A stretch of 21,818 nucleotides of DNA from JBGVSA01 sp041807905. Lineage in GTDB: Bacteria; Pseudomonadota; Gammaproteobacteria; Burkholderiales; Rhodocyclaceae. Where the stretch lies: contig NZ_JBGVSA010000042.1 of the NCBI RefSeq assembly GCF_041807905.1, positions 1-21,818 of the forward strand, given 5' to 3'. Below, one piece after another: positions 8,916 through 16,230 of the stretch. A model generated the notes under the pieces. That model was given only the letters and a program-made list of their open reading frames with translations, had not been told where the DNA came from and searched no databases. The position numbers were made by a program, and so were the translations under genes. Each line of letters opens with the position of its first letter. Within the stretch, counting starts at the first letter, position 1.

Positions 8916-8943
8916 GGACACGGGCCCTGGCAGGCCCGCGTCC
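8916..8943 (-). promoter_or_regulatory. Intercistronic hairpin between dctP and dctQ
   Basis: GGAC-A-CGGGCC (8916-8926) pairs with GGCCCG-C-GTCC (8933-8943): ten base pairs, one A/C mismatch and a 6-nt loop. It sits in the 74-bp gap after the binding-protein gene. Hairpins at this place are known in other solute-binding-protein operons to stabilise the upstream message, so that more binding protein than permease is made. That role is inferred here. Confidence 0.55.
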
Positions 8944-8972
8944 GGTCTGGCCACCGGGCGGCGGCCGTCAGA

Positions 8973-9941
8973 TCAACGAACTTCGGTAATCTTGCGAACC
9001 AGTTCCTTGGCTTGAGGAGTCGTGGCGAACTTTTCCCACACCGGCTTTTCGAGCGCCACGAAGGCGTCGTGATCGACTTCGTTGAAGGAGACCTTGTTGT
9101 CGATCAGGATCTTCTTGGAGGCGGCCGACTTGGCGTCCCACAGCTTCTGGTAGTAATCGACCGAAGCCTTGGCCGCTTCGCGGACGATCTTCTGATCGGC
9201 CGGCGTGAGCGTGTCCCAGATCTTCTTCGAGAACACCACCACTTCAGGGATGCGCGTGTGCTGCGTTTCGCTGTAGAAGGGGGCCGCTTCGTAATGGCGA
9301 GCCGTTTCGTAGGTCGGGTAGTTGTTTTCCGCGCCTTCGACCAGACCCGTCTTCAGGGCCGTGTAGACCTCCGACGTGGGGATGGGGATCGGCGTGGCGC
9401 CCAGCGCCTGGATCATCGCGACGAACAGATCGGACGAGATCACACGGATCTTCATGCCTTTCATGTCCGCCGGCGTGTGCACCGCCTTCTTGGCGTAGAC
9501 CGAACGGGCGCCGGCGTCATACAGGGCCAGCCCGACGAAACCGGCCTTCTCGAAACTCTTCAGGATCTCGTCGCCAACCGGGCCGCGGATCACTTTCTGG
9601 AAGTGCGCGTTGTCGCGGAAGATGAACGGATAGGACGGCACCAGCGTTTCCGGCACCTGACCGTGGAAAGTGCTGATGCTGAAACGCGACATCTCCAGCG
9701 TGCCGATCTTCACCTGTTCGGCGACGTCCTTCTCCGACCCCAGCGTGCTGTTGACGAACACCTTCACACCGAGGCGCCCCTGGGTCTTTTCGCTGATGAG
9801 TTTGCCCATGTACTCGACCGCCTGGACGGTCGGGTAGTCGCGCGGATGAACGTCCGCAGACCGGAAATCACGCGCCTGGGCTACGCCGACCAGCATGGCT
9901 GGCAGCAGGGCGGCAACGACACACAGTTTCTTCATTCCCAT
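8973..9941 (-). CDS. dctP: TRAP transporter solute-binding protein (DctP)
   Basis: The 322-residue protein begins with a Sec signal peptide (basic MGMKK, hydrophobic core, likely cleavage after AQA at residue 23). The mature part matches the DctP family: STLGSEKDVAEQVKIGTLEM, GMKIRVISSDLF with the carboxylate-binding arginine at R166, and EVYTALKTGLVEGAENN. It works in the periplasm, binding an organic acid and handing it to DctQM. The arginine implies a carboxylated ligand; with ogl and manD downstream, a hexuronate or short oligouronide is likely. The start at 9941 is supported by AGGAGA five bases upstream; the second ATG at 9935 is less well placed. It is the first gene of the operon, about 70 bp from a candidate LacI-family operator. 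Confidence 0.93.
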   Translation of the reverse strand: MGMKKLCVVAALLPAMLVGVAQARDFRSADVHPRDYPTVQAVEYMGKLISEKTQGRLGVKVFVNSTLGSEKDVAEQVKIGTLEMSRFSISTFHGQVPETLVPSYPFIFRDNAHFQKVIRGPVGDEILKSFEKAGFVGLALYDAGARSVYAKKAVHTPADMKGMKIRVISSDLFVAMIQALGATPIPIPTSEVYTALKTGLVEGAENNYPTYETARHYEAAPFYSETQHTRIPEVVVFSKKIWDTLTPADQKIVREAAKASVDYYQKLWDAKSAASKKILIDNKVSFNEVDHDAFVALEKPVWEKFATTPQAKELVRKITEVR

Positions 9942-10012
9942 TGATGTCTCCTCTTGATGACGGGCTCTGTGCTCACAGGTCGTTGCGAGCAGTTTTGCCC
10001 AAACGGAGGCTA

Positions 10013-10026
10013 TTAAAACGTTTCAA
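10013..10026. promoter_or_regulatory. Candidate LacI-family operator 1 (dctP side)
   Basis: TTAAAACGTTTCAA is a 14-bp near-perfect palindrome centred on CpG, the usual form of LacI/GalR-family operators; six of seven base pairs are symmetric. Read on the minus strand it is TTGAAACGTTTTAA and runs into a possible -10 element, TAATAG (10015-10010), 72 bp upstream of the dctP start. No convincing -35 was found. Confidence 0.6.
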
Positions 10027-10257
10027 TTTCTGGCCGGAATAGTAGGGTTATCCGTCATGCAAATGGACTTTTGCGCTATATCAATGTGGCGTGCCGAAAT
10101 GACGATGGGAAGGCTCGATTGGCACGCAGATTGGGGTGTTGCCGCTTTGAAGTGCCCAGAGGGTCTGTGTTTCCGACGAGAGGCGGCAGTAAGAGAGTTC
10201 TCTTCTGCGGGTCAGCGCGCGCGAAAGTACCGTCTGGGTAAATTCCCGTCTGAGCTA

Positions 10258-10271
10258 TTGAAAGGCTTCAA
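10258..10271. promoter_or_regulatory. Candidate LacI-family operator 2 (regulator side)
   Basis: TTGAAAGGCTTCAA is a 14-bp palindrome with the same length and TTGAA/TTCAA half-sites as operator 1. It ends one base before a good -10 candidate, TAAAAT (10273-10278), on the plus strand. It would therefore lie in the promoter spacer, a position suited to self-repression. The -35 (CTGAGC at 10250) is poor. Confidence 0.5.
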
Positions 10272-10363
10272 TTAAAATCGGACGCGTCCCGGGGCGGCAC
10301 GCACGCGGCCGGGGTGAGGCGGGGAGGCCGGTCATGGGGTAAAGTGCCGGGACTCCCAGTCCG

Positions 10364-11392
10364 ATGACCCGCTCGAGACGTCCCATGAACAAGCGCCCCG
10401 CCACGCTCAAAGATGTTGCCGCCGCCGCCGGCGTGTCGACGTCGACGGTTTCCATGATTCTCAACCGACGGTCCCAGTTCAAACCGGAAGTCGAGGCGCG
10501 CGTGCGCGAGGCGATCCTCGCCCTGAACTATCGGCAGAACCCCGGTGCGCGCAGCATGGTCACCGGCTTGTTCGGATCGATCGGCCTGGTGGTGCTGGAC
10601 ATACGCAACCCGCATTTCACCAACGTCGTCCATGGCGCCAGCATCAAGGCCCAGGCCTATGGCTACAACCTGATCGTCGTAGACCTCAAGGAAGACATCT
10701 CCCATGCGACGCAGACCGTCGATAACCTCGCGCGCCGCGTCGACGGATTGATCCTCAGCCTGCGCCTGACGGAGGAAGCACGCGACCTGCCGCGCGAACT
10801 CGGCAAGCCTGCGGTCCTGTTCGGTCAGACGCTGCAAGGACATTTCCAGGATCTGCAAACGCCGTCGATCCAGATTCGCGGACGCGAAGCCTCGATGCTC
10901 CTGGGGCGCCACATTCTCGAAACCGGGCGCCGCCGCATCATGTACGTGGGCTACTCGCGTTCCATCTGGAACGCAGACCGGGTGGGGGCGCTGCGCGAAA
11001 TCGCGGGCGACGCCGAAGTGATGGAAATGTCCGTCGACACGCAGACCATGGAAGCCGGCGAGGCGATTGCCGCCAGCATCGTGTACGGGCCGCAAAAGGT
11101 GGACGCCATCGTCTGCTACAACGACGTCATCGCGATCGGCCTGCTGCATGGACTGTGCGATCTGGGCGTCCGCGTTCCCGAGGACATCAGCATCGCCGGT
11201 TTCGACAACATCGCCGTGTCGCGCTACGTCACGCCTTCGCTGACGACGGTGGACATGCGCAGCGAGGACTTGGGCTCACGCTCGCTGGAGCGCCTGCACC
11301 TGGCGATCGAATCGAGGGACCCCGGCCCGACCGCGGTGCTGCTGGAGCCTCGCTTGATGGTCCGCGCATCGACGCAGGGAAGTGCCAAATAG
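10364..11392 (+). CDS. LacI/GalR-family transcriptional regulator
   Basis: The 342-residue protein opens with a LacI helix-turn-helix (TLKDVAAAAGVSTSTVSMIL, residues 14-33) and a hinge-helix region (LNYRQNPGARSM). A periplasmic-binding-protein-like sensor domain follows, with typical segments IGLVVLDIRNPHFTNVVHG, VDAIVCYNDVIAIGLL and VPEDISIAGFDNIAVS. It is divergent from the TRAP-ogl-manD operon, which makes local control of that operon likely; the ligand is probably a uronate or a breakdown product. Two starts are possible, 10364 and 10385 (MNKRPATLKDVA); both ribosome sites are weak. The second gives 335 residues and a more usual N-terminus. It was probably named from its regulator family only; no orthologue is recognised. 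Confidence 0.9.
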   Translation: MTRSRRPMNKRPATLKDVAAAAGVSTSTVSMILNRRSQFKPEVEARVREAILALNYRQNPGARSMVTGLFGSIGLVVLDIRNPHFTNVVHGASIKAQAYGYNLIVVDLKEDISHATQTVDNLARRVDGLILSLRLTEEARDLPRELGKPAVLFGQTLQGHFQDLQTPSIQIRGREASMLLGRHILETGRRRIMYVGYSRSIWNADRVGALREIAGDAEVMEMSVDTQTMEAGEAIAASIVYGPQKVDAIVCYNDVIAIGLLHGLCDLGVRVPEDISIAGFDNIAVSRYVTPSLTTVDMRSEDLGSRSLERLHLAIESRDPGPTAVLLEPRLMVRASTQGSAK

Positions 11393-11450
11393 TCACGAAT
11401 CGAAGGGGCACCTCAAAGGGAAACCCAGGCGCCCGAAAATGGAGAAACGC

Positions 11451-12029
11451 ATGACAAGGATTGCTGTACTGCTCGCAAATGGCTTCGAGGACGCCGAAGC
11501 ATTCATCGTCATCGATGTACTGCGCCGCCTCAAGCTCACCGTCGAAACGCTGGCCTGCCATGACGGGCGCGAAGTCGTGAGCTACTTCAACCAACCCGTT
11601 CGCGCCGACGCCCTGCTCGGCGAGCGCGCACACGATCTGTATGACGCCATCGTCTTGCCGGGCGGGCCGCAAGGTGCGCGCAATCTTGGCCAGAGCGCGC
11701 AGGTCGTCGAGTTCGTCAAGGCGCACATGGCGGCGGGGCGACTCGTCTGTCCGCTGTGTTCAGCCGGCGCGCACGTCCTGGCCGCCAACGGATTGCTGGC
11801 CGGCCGGCGCTACACATGTTCGGGCGAGAACTACACGCTGTACCAGGACGGCACCTACGTGCCCGAGCCCATCGTCGAGGATCGGAACGTACTGAGCGGC
11901 ATGGGGCTAGGATTTGCGTTCCATTTCGCGCTGACGATCGGAGCGAAATTCGTCGCGCCCGACATCGTCCAGACGCAGGCGCAACACATTTACATCGAGG
12001 ACTGGACGCCCGATACGGCGACTACCTGA
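11451..12029 (+). CDS. DJ-1/PfpI family protein
   Basis: The 192-residue protein has the DJ-1/PfpI fold signature: an N-terminal strand with a conserved acidic residue (ANGFEDAEA, E14), DAIVLPGGPQGARNL, and a nucleophile elbow with C103 in CPLCSAGAHVLA. Related proteins act as cysteine-dependent deglycases, glyoxalases or chaperones (YajL type); the exact reaction here is unknown. The start at 11451 is fixed by GGAG six bases upstream; longer versions starting at 11382 or 11439 are less likely. It begins 58 bp after the LacI-type gene on the same strand and is probably co-transcribed. A role against reactive carbonyls formed during sugar-acid breakdown is possible but inferred. Confidence 0.85.
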   Translation: MTRIAVLLANGFEDAEAFIVIDVLRRLKLTVETLACHDGREVVSYFNQPVRADALLGERAHDLYDAIVLPGGPQGARNLGQSAQVVEFVKAHMAAGRLVCPLCSAGAHVLAANGLLAGRRYTCSGENYTLYQDGTYVPEPIVEDRNVLSGMGLGFAFHFALTIGAKFVAPDIVQTQAQHIYIEDWTPDTATT

Positions 12030-12077
12030 GTCGTCCTGCCCGACAACCTCGCCAAGCGCAGGTCAGCCGCGCGAACA

Positions 12078-13322
12078 TCAGGCTGAAGGGCGGCGGCGAA
12101 GCGGGCCGCGAAGGCACCACAGGCCGATGAGCGATGCGGCGGCAAGTCCGGCGCCGGCGAGAAACGTGGCCTGCGGGCCGAGCCGGTCCCACAGCGCGCC
12201 GGCGATGACACTTGCCGCGAGCAGGGCAATACCTGTTATCAGGTTGAACATGCCGAATGCGGTGCCTCGCAGTTCTCCGGGGGCGGTCTCCGCCACCAGG
12301 GCGGCCAGCAGTCCCTGGGTGAAGCCCATGTGCAATCCCCACAGCGCAACGCCAAGGCAGACGCCCGCGATGCCGCTCGAAGTTGCCAGAACGATATCGG
12401 CCAGCACGAGCAGCCCCAGCCCGACGGCCAGGATGGTCATGCGATCCGCCCGGTCGGAGAGAATGCCGACGGGATAGGCGGACAGCGAATAGACCAGACT
12501 CATGATGACCAGCACCACGGGCACCCAGGTCATCGACACGCCGACCGACTGCGCGCGCAGGATGAGGAAGGCTTCACTGAAGCGCGCCAGCGTGAACACG
12601 GTGGCCACCGCCACGACGCGCCAGTAGGCACTGTCCAGATGGCGCAGTTCGTCCGGATGCAGGGGCATGCGGACCTTGCGCAAAGTGGCGGATCGCGCCG
12701 GTTCCGAAACGGCGAACACAATCACGACGACCGACAGAATGGCCGGGATGACGGCGATCCAGAACACGAACTGGAAGTTGCCCGCGGTCAGCCACATGAG
12801 GCCGATGGCGAGAAGCGGGCCGGCGAAGGCGCCGATCGTGTCGAGCGACTGACGAAGGCCGAAACCAGCGCCGCGCAAGTGGGGCGGCGTGATGTCGGCC
12901 ACCAGCGCATCGCGCGGCGCGCCGCGAATGCCCTTGCCGATGCGATCGACGAATCGCGCCGCGAACAACCATTCGATCGACGTGGCAAGTGGAAAGACCG
13001 GCTTGGTGAGCGCCGCGAGGCCATAGCCGATGGCGGCCAGCAACTTGCGCCGTCCCAGCCAGTCGCTCAGCGCGCCGGAGAAAATCTTGGTCACCGAAGC
13101 GGTTGCCTCGGCAATCCCTTCGAGCACGCCGATCGTGAGGGCGGATGCGCCGAGCACGGTCATCATGTACGCCGGCAGCAAGGCATGGATCATCTCCGAC
13201 GAGAGGTCCATCAGCAGGCTCACGCAACCGAGTGCCCAGACCCCTTTGGGAATGCCCCGGAACGAATGTCCGGGAGCCGTCGGCGCTGCGGCCGCGGTTT
13301 GCCTCCACGTACGGGCCTTCAC
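12078..13322 (-). CDS. MFS transporter
   Basis: The 414-residue protein has about 12 predicted membrane segments in the major facilitator pattern. Visible motifs are LSSEMIHALLPAYMM in the first helix, the loop 2-3 motif GALSDWLGRRK, and DRIGKGIRGAPRDALVAD in the region of helix 4-5. The last is typical of a broad MFS subgroup of uncharacterised, efflux-like transporters. The substrate is not predictable. A GTG start at 13322 is chosen because AGGGG lies 8 bases upstream and because it overlaps the stop of a small upstream ORF as GTGA. The frame also allows a TTG at 13379, which I consider less likely. The gene converges on the DJ-1 gene with only 48 bp between stops. Confidence 0.88.
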   Translation of the reverse strand: MKARTWRQTAAAAPTAPGHSFRGIPKGVWALGCVSLLMDLSSEMIHALLPAYMMTVLGASALTIGVLEGIAEATASVTKIFSGALSDWLGRRKLLAAIGYGLAALTKPVFPLATSIEWLFAARFVDRIGKGIRGAPRDALVADITPPHLRGAGFGLRQSLDTIGAFAGPLLAIGLMWLTAGNFQFVFWIAVIPAILSVVVIVFAVSEPARSATLRKVRMPLHPDELRHLDSAYWRVVAVATVFTLARFSEAFLILRAQSVGVSMTWVPVVLVIMSLVYSLSAYPVGILSDRADRMTILAVGLGLLVLADIVLATSSGIAGVCLGVALWGLHMGFTQGLLAALVAETAPGELRGTAFGMFNLITGIALLAASVIAGALWDRLGPQATFLAGAGLAAASLIGLWCLRGPLRRRPSA

Positions 13323-13519
13323 GACTGTCGCCCCTGTTCGCTCGATACCCGCTGGGCATCGCCGTCCAGTTCTTCGCAACGGGCGCGCCAGGCAGCGGCA
13401 TCCGCCGCGAGTGGCGCTGCGTAGAAATCGAGCTTCCTGATTCGCTCGAGCGAGCCCTGGCGTTTTTTCAATTCGGCGTCCTCTTCCCCGAGTTCGGCAG
13501 GGACCTTATGGGCGACCAT
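13319..13519 (-). CDS. Small hypothetical protein upstream of the MFS gene
   Basis: A 66-residue frame starting MVAHKVPAELGEEDAELKKR, highly charged and probably helical, with no membrane segment or known domain. Its TGA stop overlaps the GTG start of the MFS gene (GTGA at 13322-13319), the usual sign of translational coupling. Third codon positions are mostly G or C, as in real genes nearby. The ribosome site before the ATG is weak, and a stop codon (TGA, 13525-13523) sits two codons upstream in the same frame. I do not recognise the protein. It could be a remnant of a longer gene. Confidence 0.45.
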   Translation of the reverse strand: MVAHKVPAELGEEDAELKKRQGSLERIRKLDFYAAPLAADAAAWRARCEELDGDAQRVSSEQGRQS

Positions 13520-14054
13520 CAGTCACGAACTGGGTTTCATGGTTGCCAGTACTGTAACAACAGTCGGCGAGAGAACAATCGCTACGGCTACGAACGGCGG
13601 CCCGGCAAACATCACCTCTTTCCCCGCCGGGGTGTCTCGCGGCCGACGCGTCCATGTGCTTCTCCTTTTCTGAGTGGGTCGATGCAACGCGCCAAATCCA
13701 GAGTCCTGGATCGACGCCGCCAACAGGACGACAAGCCGGCCGCCCCGAGAGGGGCGCCTGTGTGGCACCCGATTGTTGTGCGCGTGGCCGACGGTCCGTG
13801 ATCACAGGCTTGGTCGATCAAACCAGCCGATGAGTGGACACCGACTGACGTTGCCTGAGGTAATCGCGTAACCGATAACAAGGAAAGAAATCACAGGCAA
13901 TTTATGGTGATCGGAGTTAATCGTTTACTTTGATCGGTGCGCAATGCATGATCGCCGCACGGCAAAGCCCTTTCGAGCGTGCCGACAACAACGAGATCCG
14001 GCGCGGCAGGCCTTTGGGCCGTGCGCCAGGCATCCACTCAAATGGAGGAGTCAA
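13520..14054. other. Intergenic region upstream of the lipoprotein gene
   Basis: This 535-bp gap has short minus-strand frames of doubtful value. One frame starting at 13655 has a good AAGGAG site but biased, cysteine-rich content (49 residues). Another from 13612 encodes a short hydrophobic peptide (MFAGPPFVAVAIVLSPTVV) ending in the TGA just ahead of the 66-residue ORF. Codon use in both is unlike the neighbours, so neither is called as a gene. The right half is A+T-richer and holds the promoter candidate at 13924-13952. Confidence 0.5.
13924..13952 (+). promoter_or_regulatory. Possible sigma-70-type promoter for the lipoprotein gene
   Basis: TTTACT (13924-13929) and CATGAT (13947-13952) are separated by 17 bp, and each matches four of six consensus bases. 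The element lies in a locally A+T-rich stretch about 100 bp before the lipoprotein start. The match is modest. Confidence 0.3.
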
Positions 14055-14942
14055 ATGCGGTTTATGAATACCGGCGCGGTGCCCGTGCGCGCGCGTCACT
14101 CTGGCCTGGTGTTGGCTTTGCTGGCGGCGGCGGTGCTGAGCGCCTGCGGTGGGGATGACAATTCCACGCCGACAGCGTCCGGCACCTCTTCGTCGGTCTC
14201 TTCGTCCGCCAGCTCCAGCTCCAAGTCCAGCACATCCAGCACGTCCAGTAGCGCTTCGAGTGCATCGAGCAGTTCGGCGTCGAGCGTGTCGAGCAGCGCA
14301 GATTCCAGTGCAGCGAGCAGTTCGGCCTCATCGTCTTCGGCCGCCGCGGCGCTATTCGCCAGCGCCGATCTGGATGGCAGCGGCTGGTTCTGGTTCAGCT
14401 CCGACGCCTCGGCACTCAAGTACCTCATCGGTGCCACGCTGTCGTCCGGCACCAAGTACAACCTCGACGCAGCACAGGCCGCTACGGGTGCGCAGTTCAT
14501 CATGGTTTCGAACGGTTCCGGCGGAGTAGGTACCGGCTACGGCACCTACGATTCGACCGGACAGGCCACGAACAGCGGCATTTCCTCCTCGACGCATACC
14601 GGTTCGATCGCGCTGATCAAGGCGACCAACCTCGGTGCCATGGATGGCGGGGCCGCGATCTTCAAGCTGCCCAGCGTAAGCGGCTTCCAGTTCGACGTCG
14701 CGGGGGTCGGATCGATGTGTTATTCGGTCGACGTGTCGACCGACAACGGCAGCACGTGGACGAACAAGTACGGCGTCACGGCCACCGGCACCTGCGGCGG
14801 GACCAACGCCGTGCATGCCAAGGGTGACTGGATCGACGACGTCTCCAGCAATGTCGGCACGATCAGCTCGCCCGTGTGGGTCCGCATTCTCAATAAGGCC
14901 AGTGGGTCGCTGCACGTGCACGGTGTCAAGATCACGCCGTGA
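14055..14942 (+). CDS. Serine-rich lipoprotein of unknown function
   Basis: The 295-residue protein begins with a lipoprotein signal peptide; the lipobox LSAC places the lipidated cysteine at C31, followed by GGDD. Glycine at +2 suggests sorting to the outer membrane. Residues about 41-100 are almost only serine with alanine and threonine, a flexible tether. The remaining part (about 105-295) is a glycine/serine/threonine-rich, beta-looking domain with ADLDGSGWFWFSSDASALKY, two cysteines (GSMCYSV and TGTCGGT) that could form a disulphide, and VRILNKASGSLHVHGVKITP at the end. I do not recognise this domain; a carbohydrate-binding or jelly-roll fold is only a guess. GGAGGAG four bases upstream fixes the start at 14055, although the frame is open further upstream. 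It is followed by its own terminator, so it is probably a single-gene unit. Confidence 0.88.
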   Translation: MRFMNTGAVPVRARHSGLVLALLAAAVLSACGGDDNSTPTASGTSSSVSSSASSSSKSSTSSTSSSASSASSSSASSVSSSADSSAASSSASSSSAAAALFASADLDGSGWFWFSSDASALKYLIGATLSSGTKYNLDAAQAATGAQFIMVSNGSGGVGTGYGTYDSTGQATNSGISSSTHTGSIALIKATNLGAMDGGAAIFKLPSVSGFQFDVAGVGSMCYSVDVSTDNGSTWTNKYGVTATGTCGGTNAVHAKGDWIDDVSSNVGTISSPVWVRILNKASGSLHVHGVKITP

Positions 14943-14998
14943 CCTTGGCGAGGACGGCGGGGGCGCTTCAATCGCGATCCGTCGTTGTCAGGCACAAG

Positions 14999-15025
14999 AG
15001 CCCCGGCATGTCCGGGGCTTTTTTT
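14999..15025 (+). terminator. Rho-independent terminator after the lipoprotein gene
   Basis: AGCCCCGG (14999-15006) pairs with CCGGGGCT (15012-15019) around a 5-nt loop, followed by a T run to 15025. It lies about 57 bp after the lipoprotein stop codon. Confidence 0.92.
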
Positions 15026-15060
15026 CGTCGGCCATAAATCGTTCGTTGCAGTCGCCCGCG

Positions 15061-15720
15061 TCACTGCAGATGAGCACGAGTGCCATCGCGCCACGGTTTC
15101 GACGGCATGGCCGCCAGCGTGGCGATCGAGTTGGTGCCCAGCTTCTTGAGCGCAGACACCTTGTAATGGCTCACCGTCTTTTCGCTGATTTGTAGCTGGG
15201 ATGCCAGTTGCCGGTTGTTCTGGCCTGCCAGCAGGCCTTCCAGCACCTGGGTCTCACGCGCCGACAGGGGAAGTTGCCGTTCAGTCGCCCATTGGGGCAG
15301 GCAGGTGAAGCCGTTGGCAACCAGATTCATCGTCGTGCGGATGGTCGGGATGTCGGCGACCTTGTTGAGGAAACCCTTGGCGCCCGAGTTGGCGATTGCC
15401 GTCGTGCTGACCGGCCGGATCGCGCCCGTCAATACCAGCACGTTCGGCTGCCAGGGCATCTGCACGATCTTGCGGATGAATTCGAGGCCCGGCATGTCGG
15501 GCAGTTCGTAGTCGACCACCACCAGATCGGGATGACATTCGGCCGCGATCTGCAAGGCGGTCTCTGCATTCTGCGCAACCCCCACGCATTCCAGCGAGCT
15601 TTCTTCGTCGATGGTCATCTTCAGGCCGAGCAGGATCATGGGTTGCGGGTCGACCAACAACACCTTGCGCTTGCGGCTGGCCGCGTTGCCGAGAAAGTCA
15701 TTCAGCGAATGGTGTTGCAT
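15061..15720 (-). CDS. NarL/FixJ-type response regulator
   Basis: The 219-residue protein has a receiver domain (about 18-135) and a LuxR-type DNA-binding domain (about 152-205, LSARETQVLEGLLAGQNNRQ then SEKTVSHYKVSALKKLG). The phosphate-accepting aspartate is D70 in VVVDYELPD, with T98 and K120 as the other switch residues. The acidic pocket is reduced: the usual pair of acidic residues after the first strand is a single D24 followed by proline (LLVDPQP). That may change metal binding or phosphorylation. AGGAG seven bases upstream fixes the start at 15720; an upstream extension to 15837 is open but lacks a good site. The gene is divergent from the hybrid kinase at 16231 and may receive phosphate from it or modulate the same targets. 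Confidence 0.9.
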   Translation of the reverse strand: MQHHSLNDFLGNAASRKRKVLLVDPQPMILLGLKMTIDEESSLECVGVAQNAETALQIAAECHPDLVVVDYELPDMPGLEFIRKIVQMPWQPNVLVLTGAIRPVSTTAIANSGAKGFLNKVADIPTIRTTMNLVANGFTCLPQWATERQLPLSARETQVLEGLLAGQNNRQLASQLQISEKTVSHYKVSALKKLGTNSIATLAAMPSKPWRDGTRAHLQ

Positions 15721-16230
15721 TTGGGGGCTCCTGGAATCTGATGACGCGTTGCGTCGGTGATGAGACTTTCCCAGTCGAGCCGGACCCAGTACATCGGACA
15801 AGTAGCAAAGACCTTTCTTATGCTCGCCCTGTGACACGCCGCCACAATCCTGGGGGCGATGGCGACAATTCTGGTCTGCTGCAGGATGTGCCCGTCAGGC
15901 AGGGCGCCATGCCGCCTGCAGATCTTCTGGATGCTGTCCGTGCGACCCAGTGGCTTTTCCGTGAAGTCCTAGGGAATCGTCTGTCAGGCAGGTGTGCATG
16001 AACGTAGGTTTTGTGTACGCTCTATCGCAGGTGCATGAGAAAAGTAGCAATCCGACAATGCCGGCATGTCGCGAGAACTGTCTCAAGAATGTACCTCCTG
16101 CCTTGCGGCGTCTCTGTGTCCGCTGCGCAGGGGAGGCGGACAGGCCGTGGCTCCGACTTCCGACTCGCGACTTTCATCGTGCGCCCTCGATTCCAGGCTG
16201 AGACTCGGTCTCGCACGTGAAGGGAGTGCC
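15721..16230. promoter_or_regulatory. Divergent intergenic region between regulator and hybrid kinase
   Basis: This 510-bp region must hold the promoters of both the minus-strand regulator and the plus-strand kinase. I found no convincing -35/-10 pair. A perfect 10-nt direct repeat GTCAGGCAGG occurs at 15894 and 15983, but the core heptamer is frequent elsewhere in the window. Short open frames, including an N-terminal extension of the kinase frame from 16066, have no ribosome sites and are not called. Confidence 0.5.

Larger units (their letters stand above)
9942..10363. promoter_or_regulatory. Divergent promoter region between dctP operon and lacI-type gene
   Basis: This 422-bp gap between divergent genes is richer in A+T at its two ends (around 10010-10080 and 10255-10280) than its surroundings. 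It carries the two candidate operators described separately, a perfect 10-bp palindrome GGACGCGTCC (10280-10289), and a small hairpin (GGACT 10350-10354 with AGTCC 10358-10362) just before the first possible start of the regulator gene. Short open frames across it lack ribosome sites and are not called. Confidence 0.65.

Noticed and set aside
12330..13424. 364-codon plus-strand frame opposite the MFS gene
   Set aside because: It is highly charged with D/H/R runs typical of antisense shadows, and no ribosome site was seen.
13506..13655. 49-codon minus-strand frame with a good AAGGAG site
   Set aside because: The product is cysteine- and arginine-rich with no bias at third codon positions, and it overlaps the start of a better-supported ORF. 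Kept only as a note in the intergenic entry.
15894..15992. Direct repeat GTCAGGCAGG in the regulator-kinase intergenic region
   Set aside because: The core GTCAGGC also occurs near 4037, 5089, 14987 and 20098 in unrelated contexts, so chance is likely.
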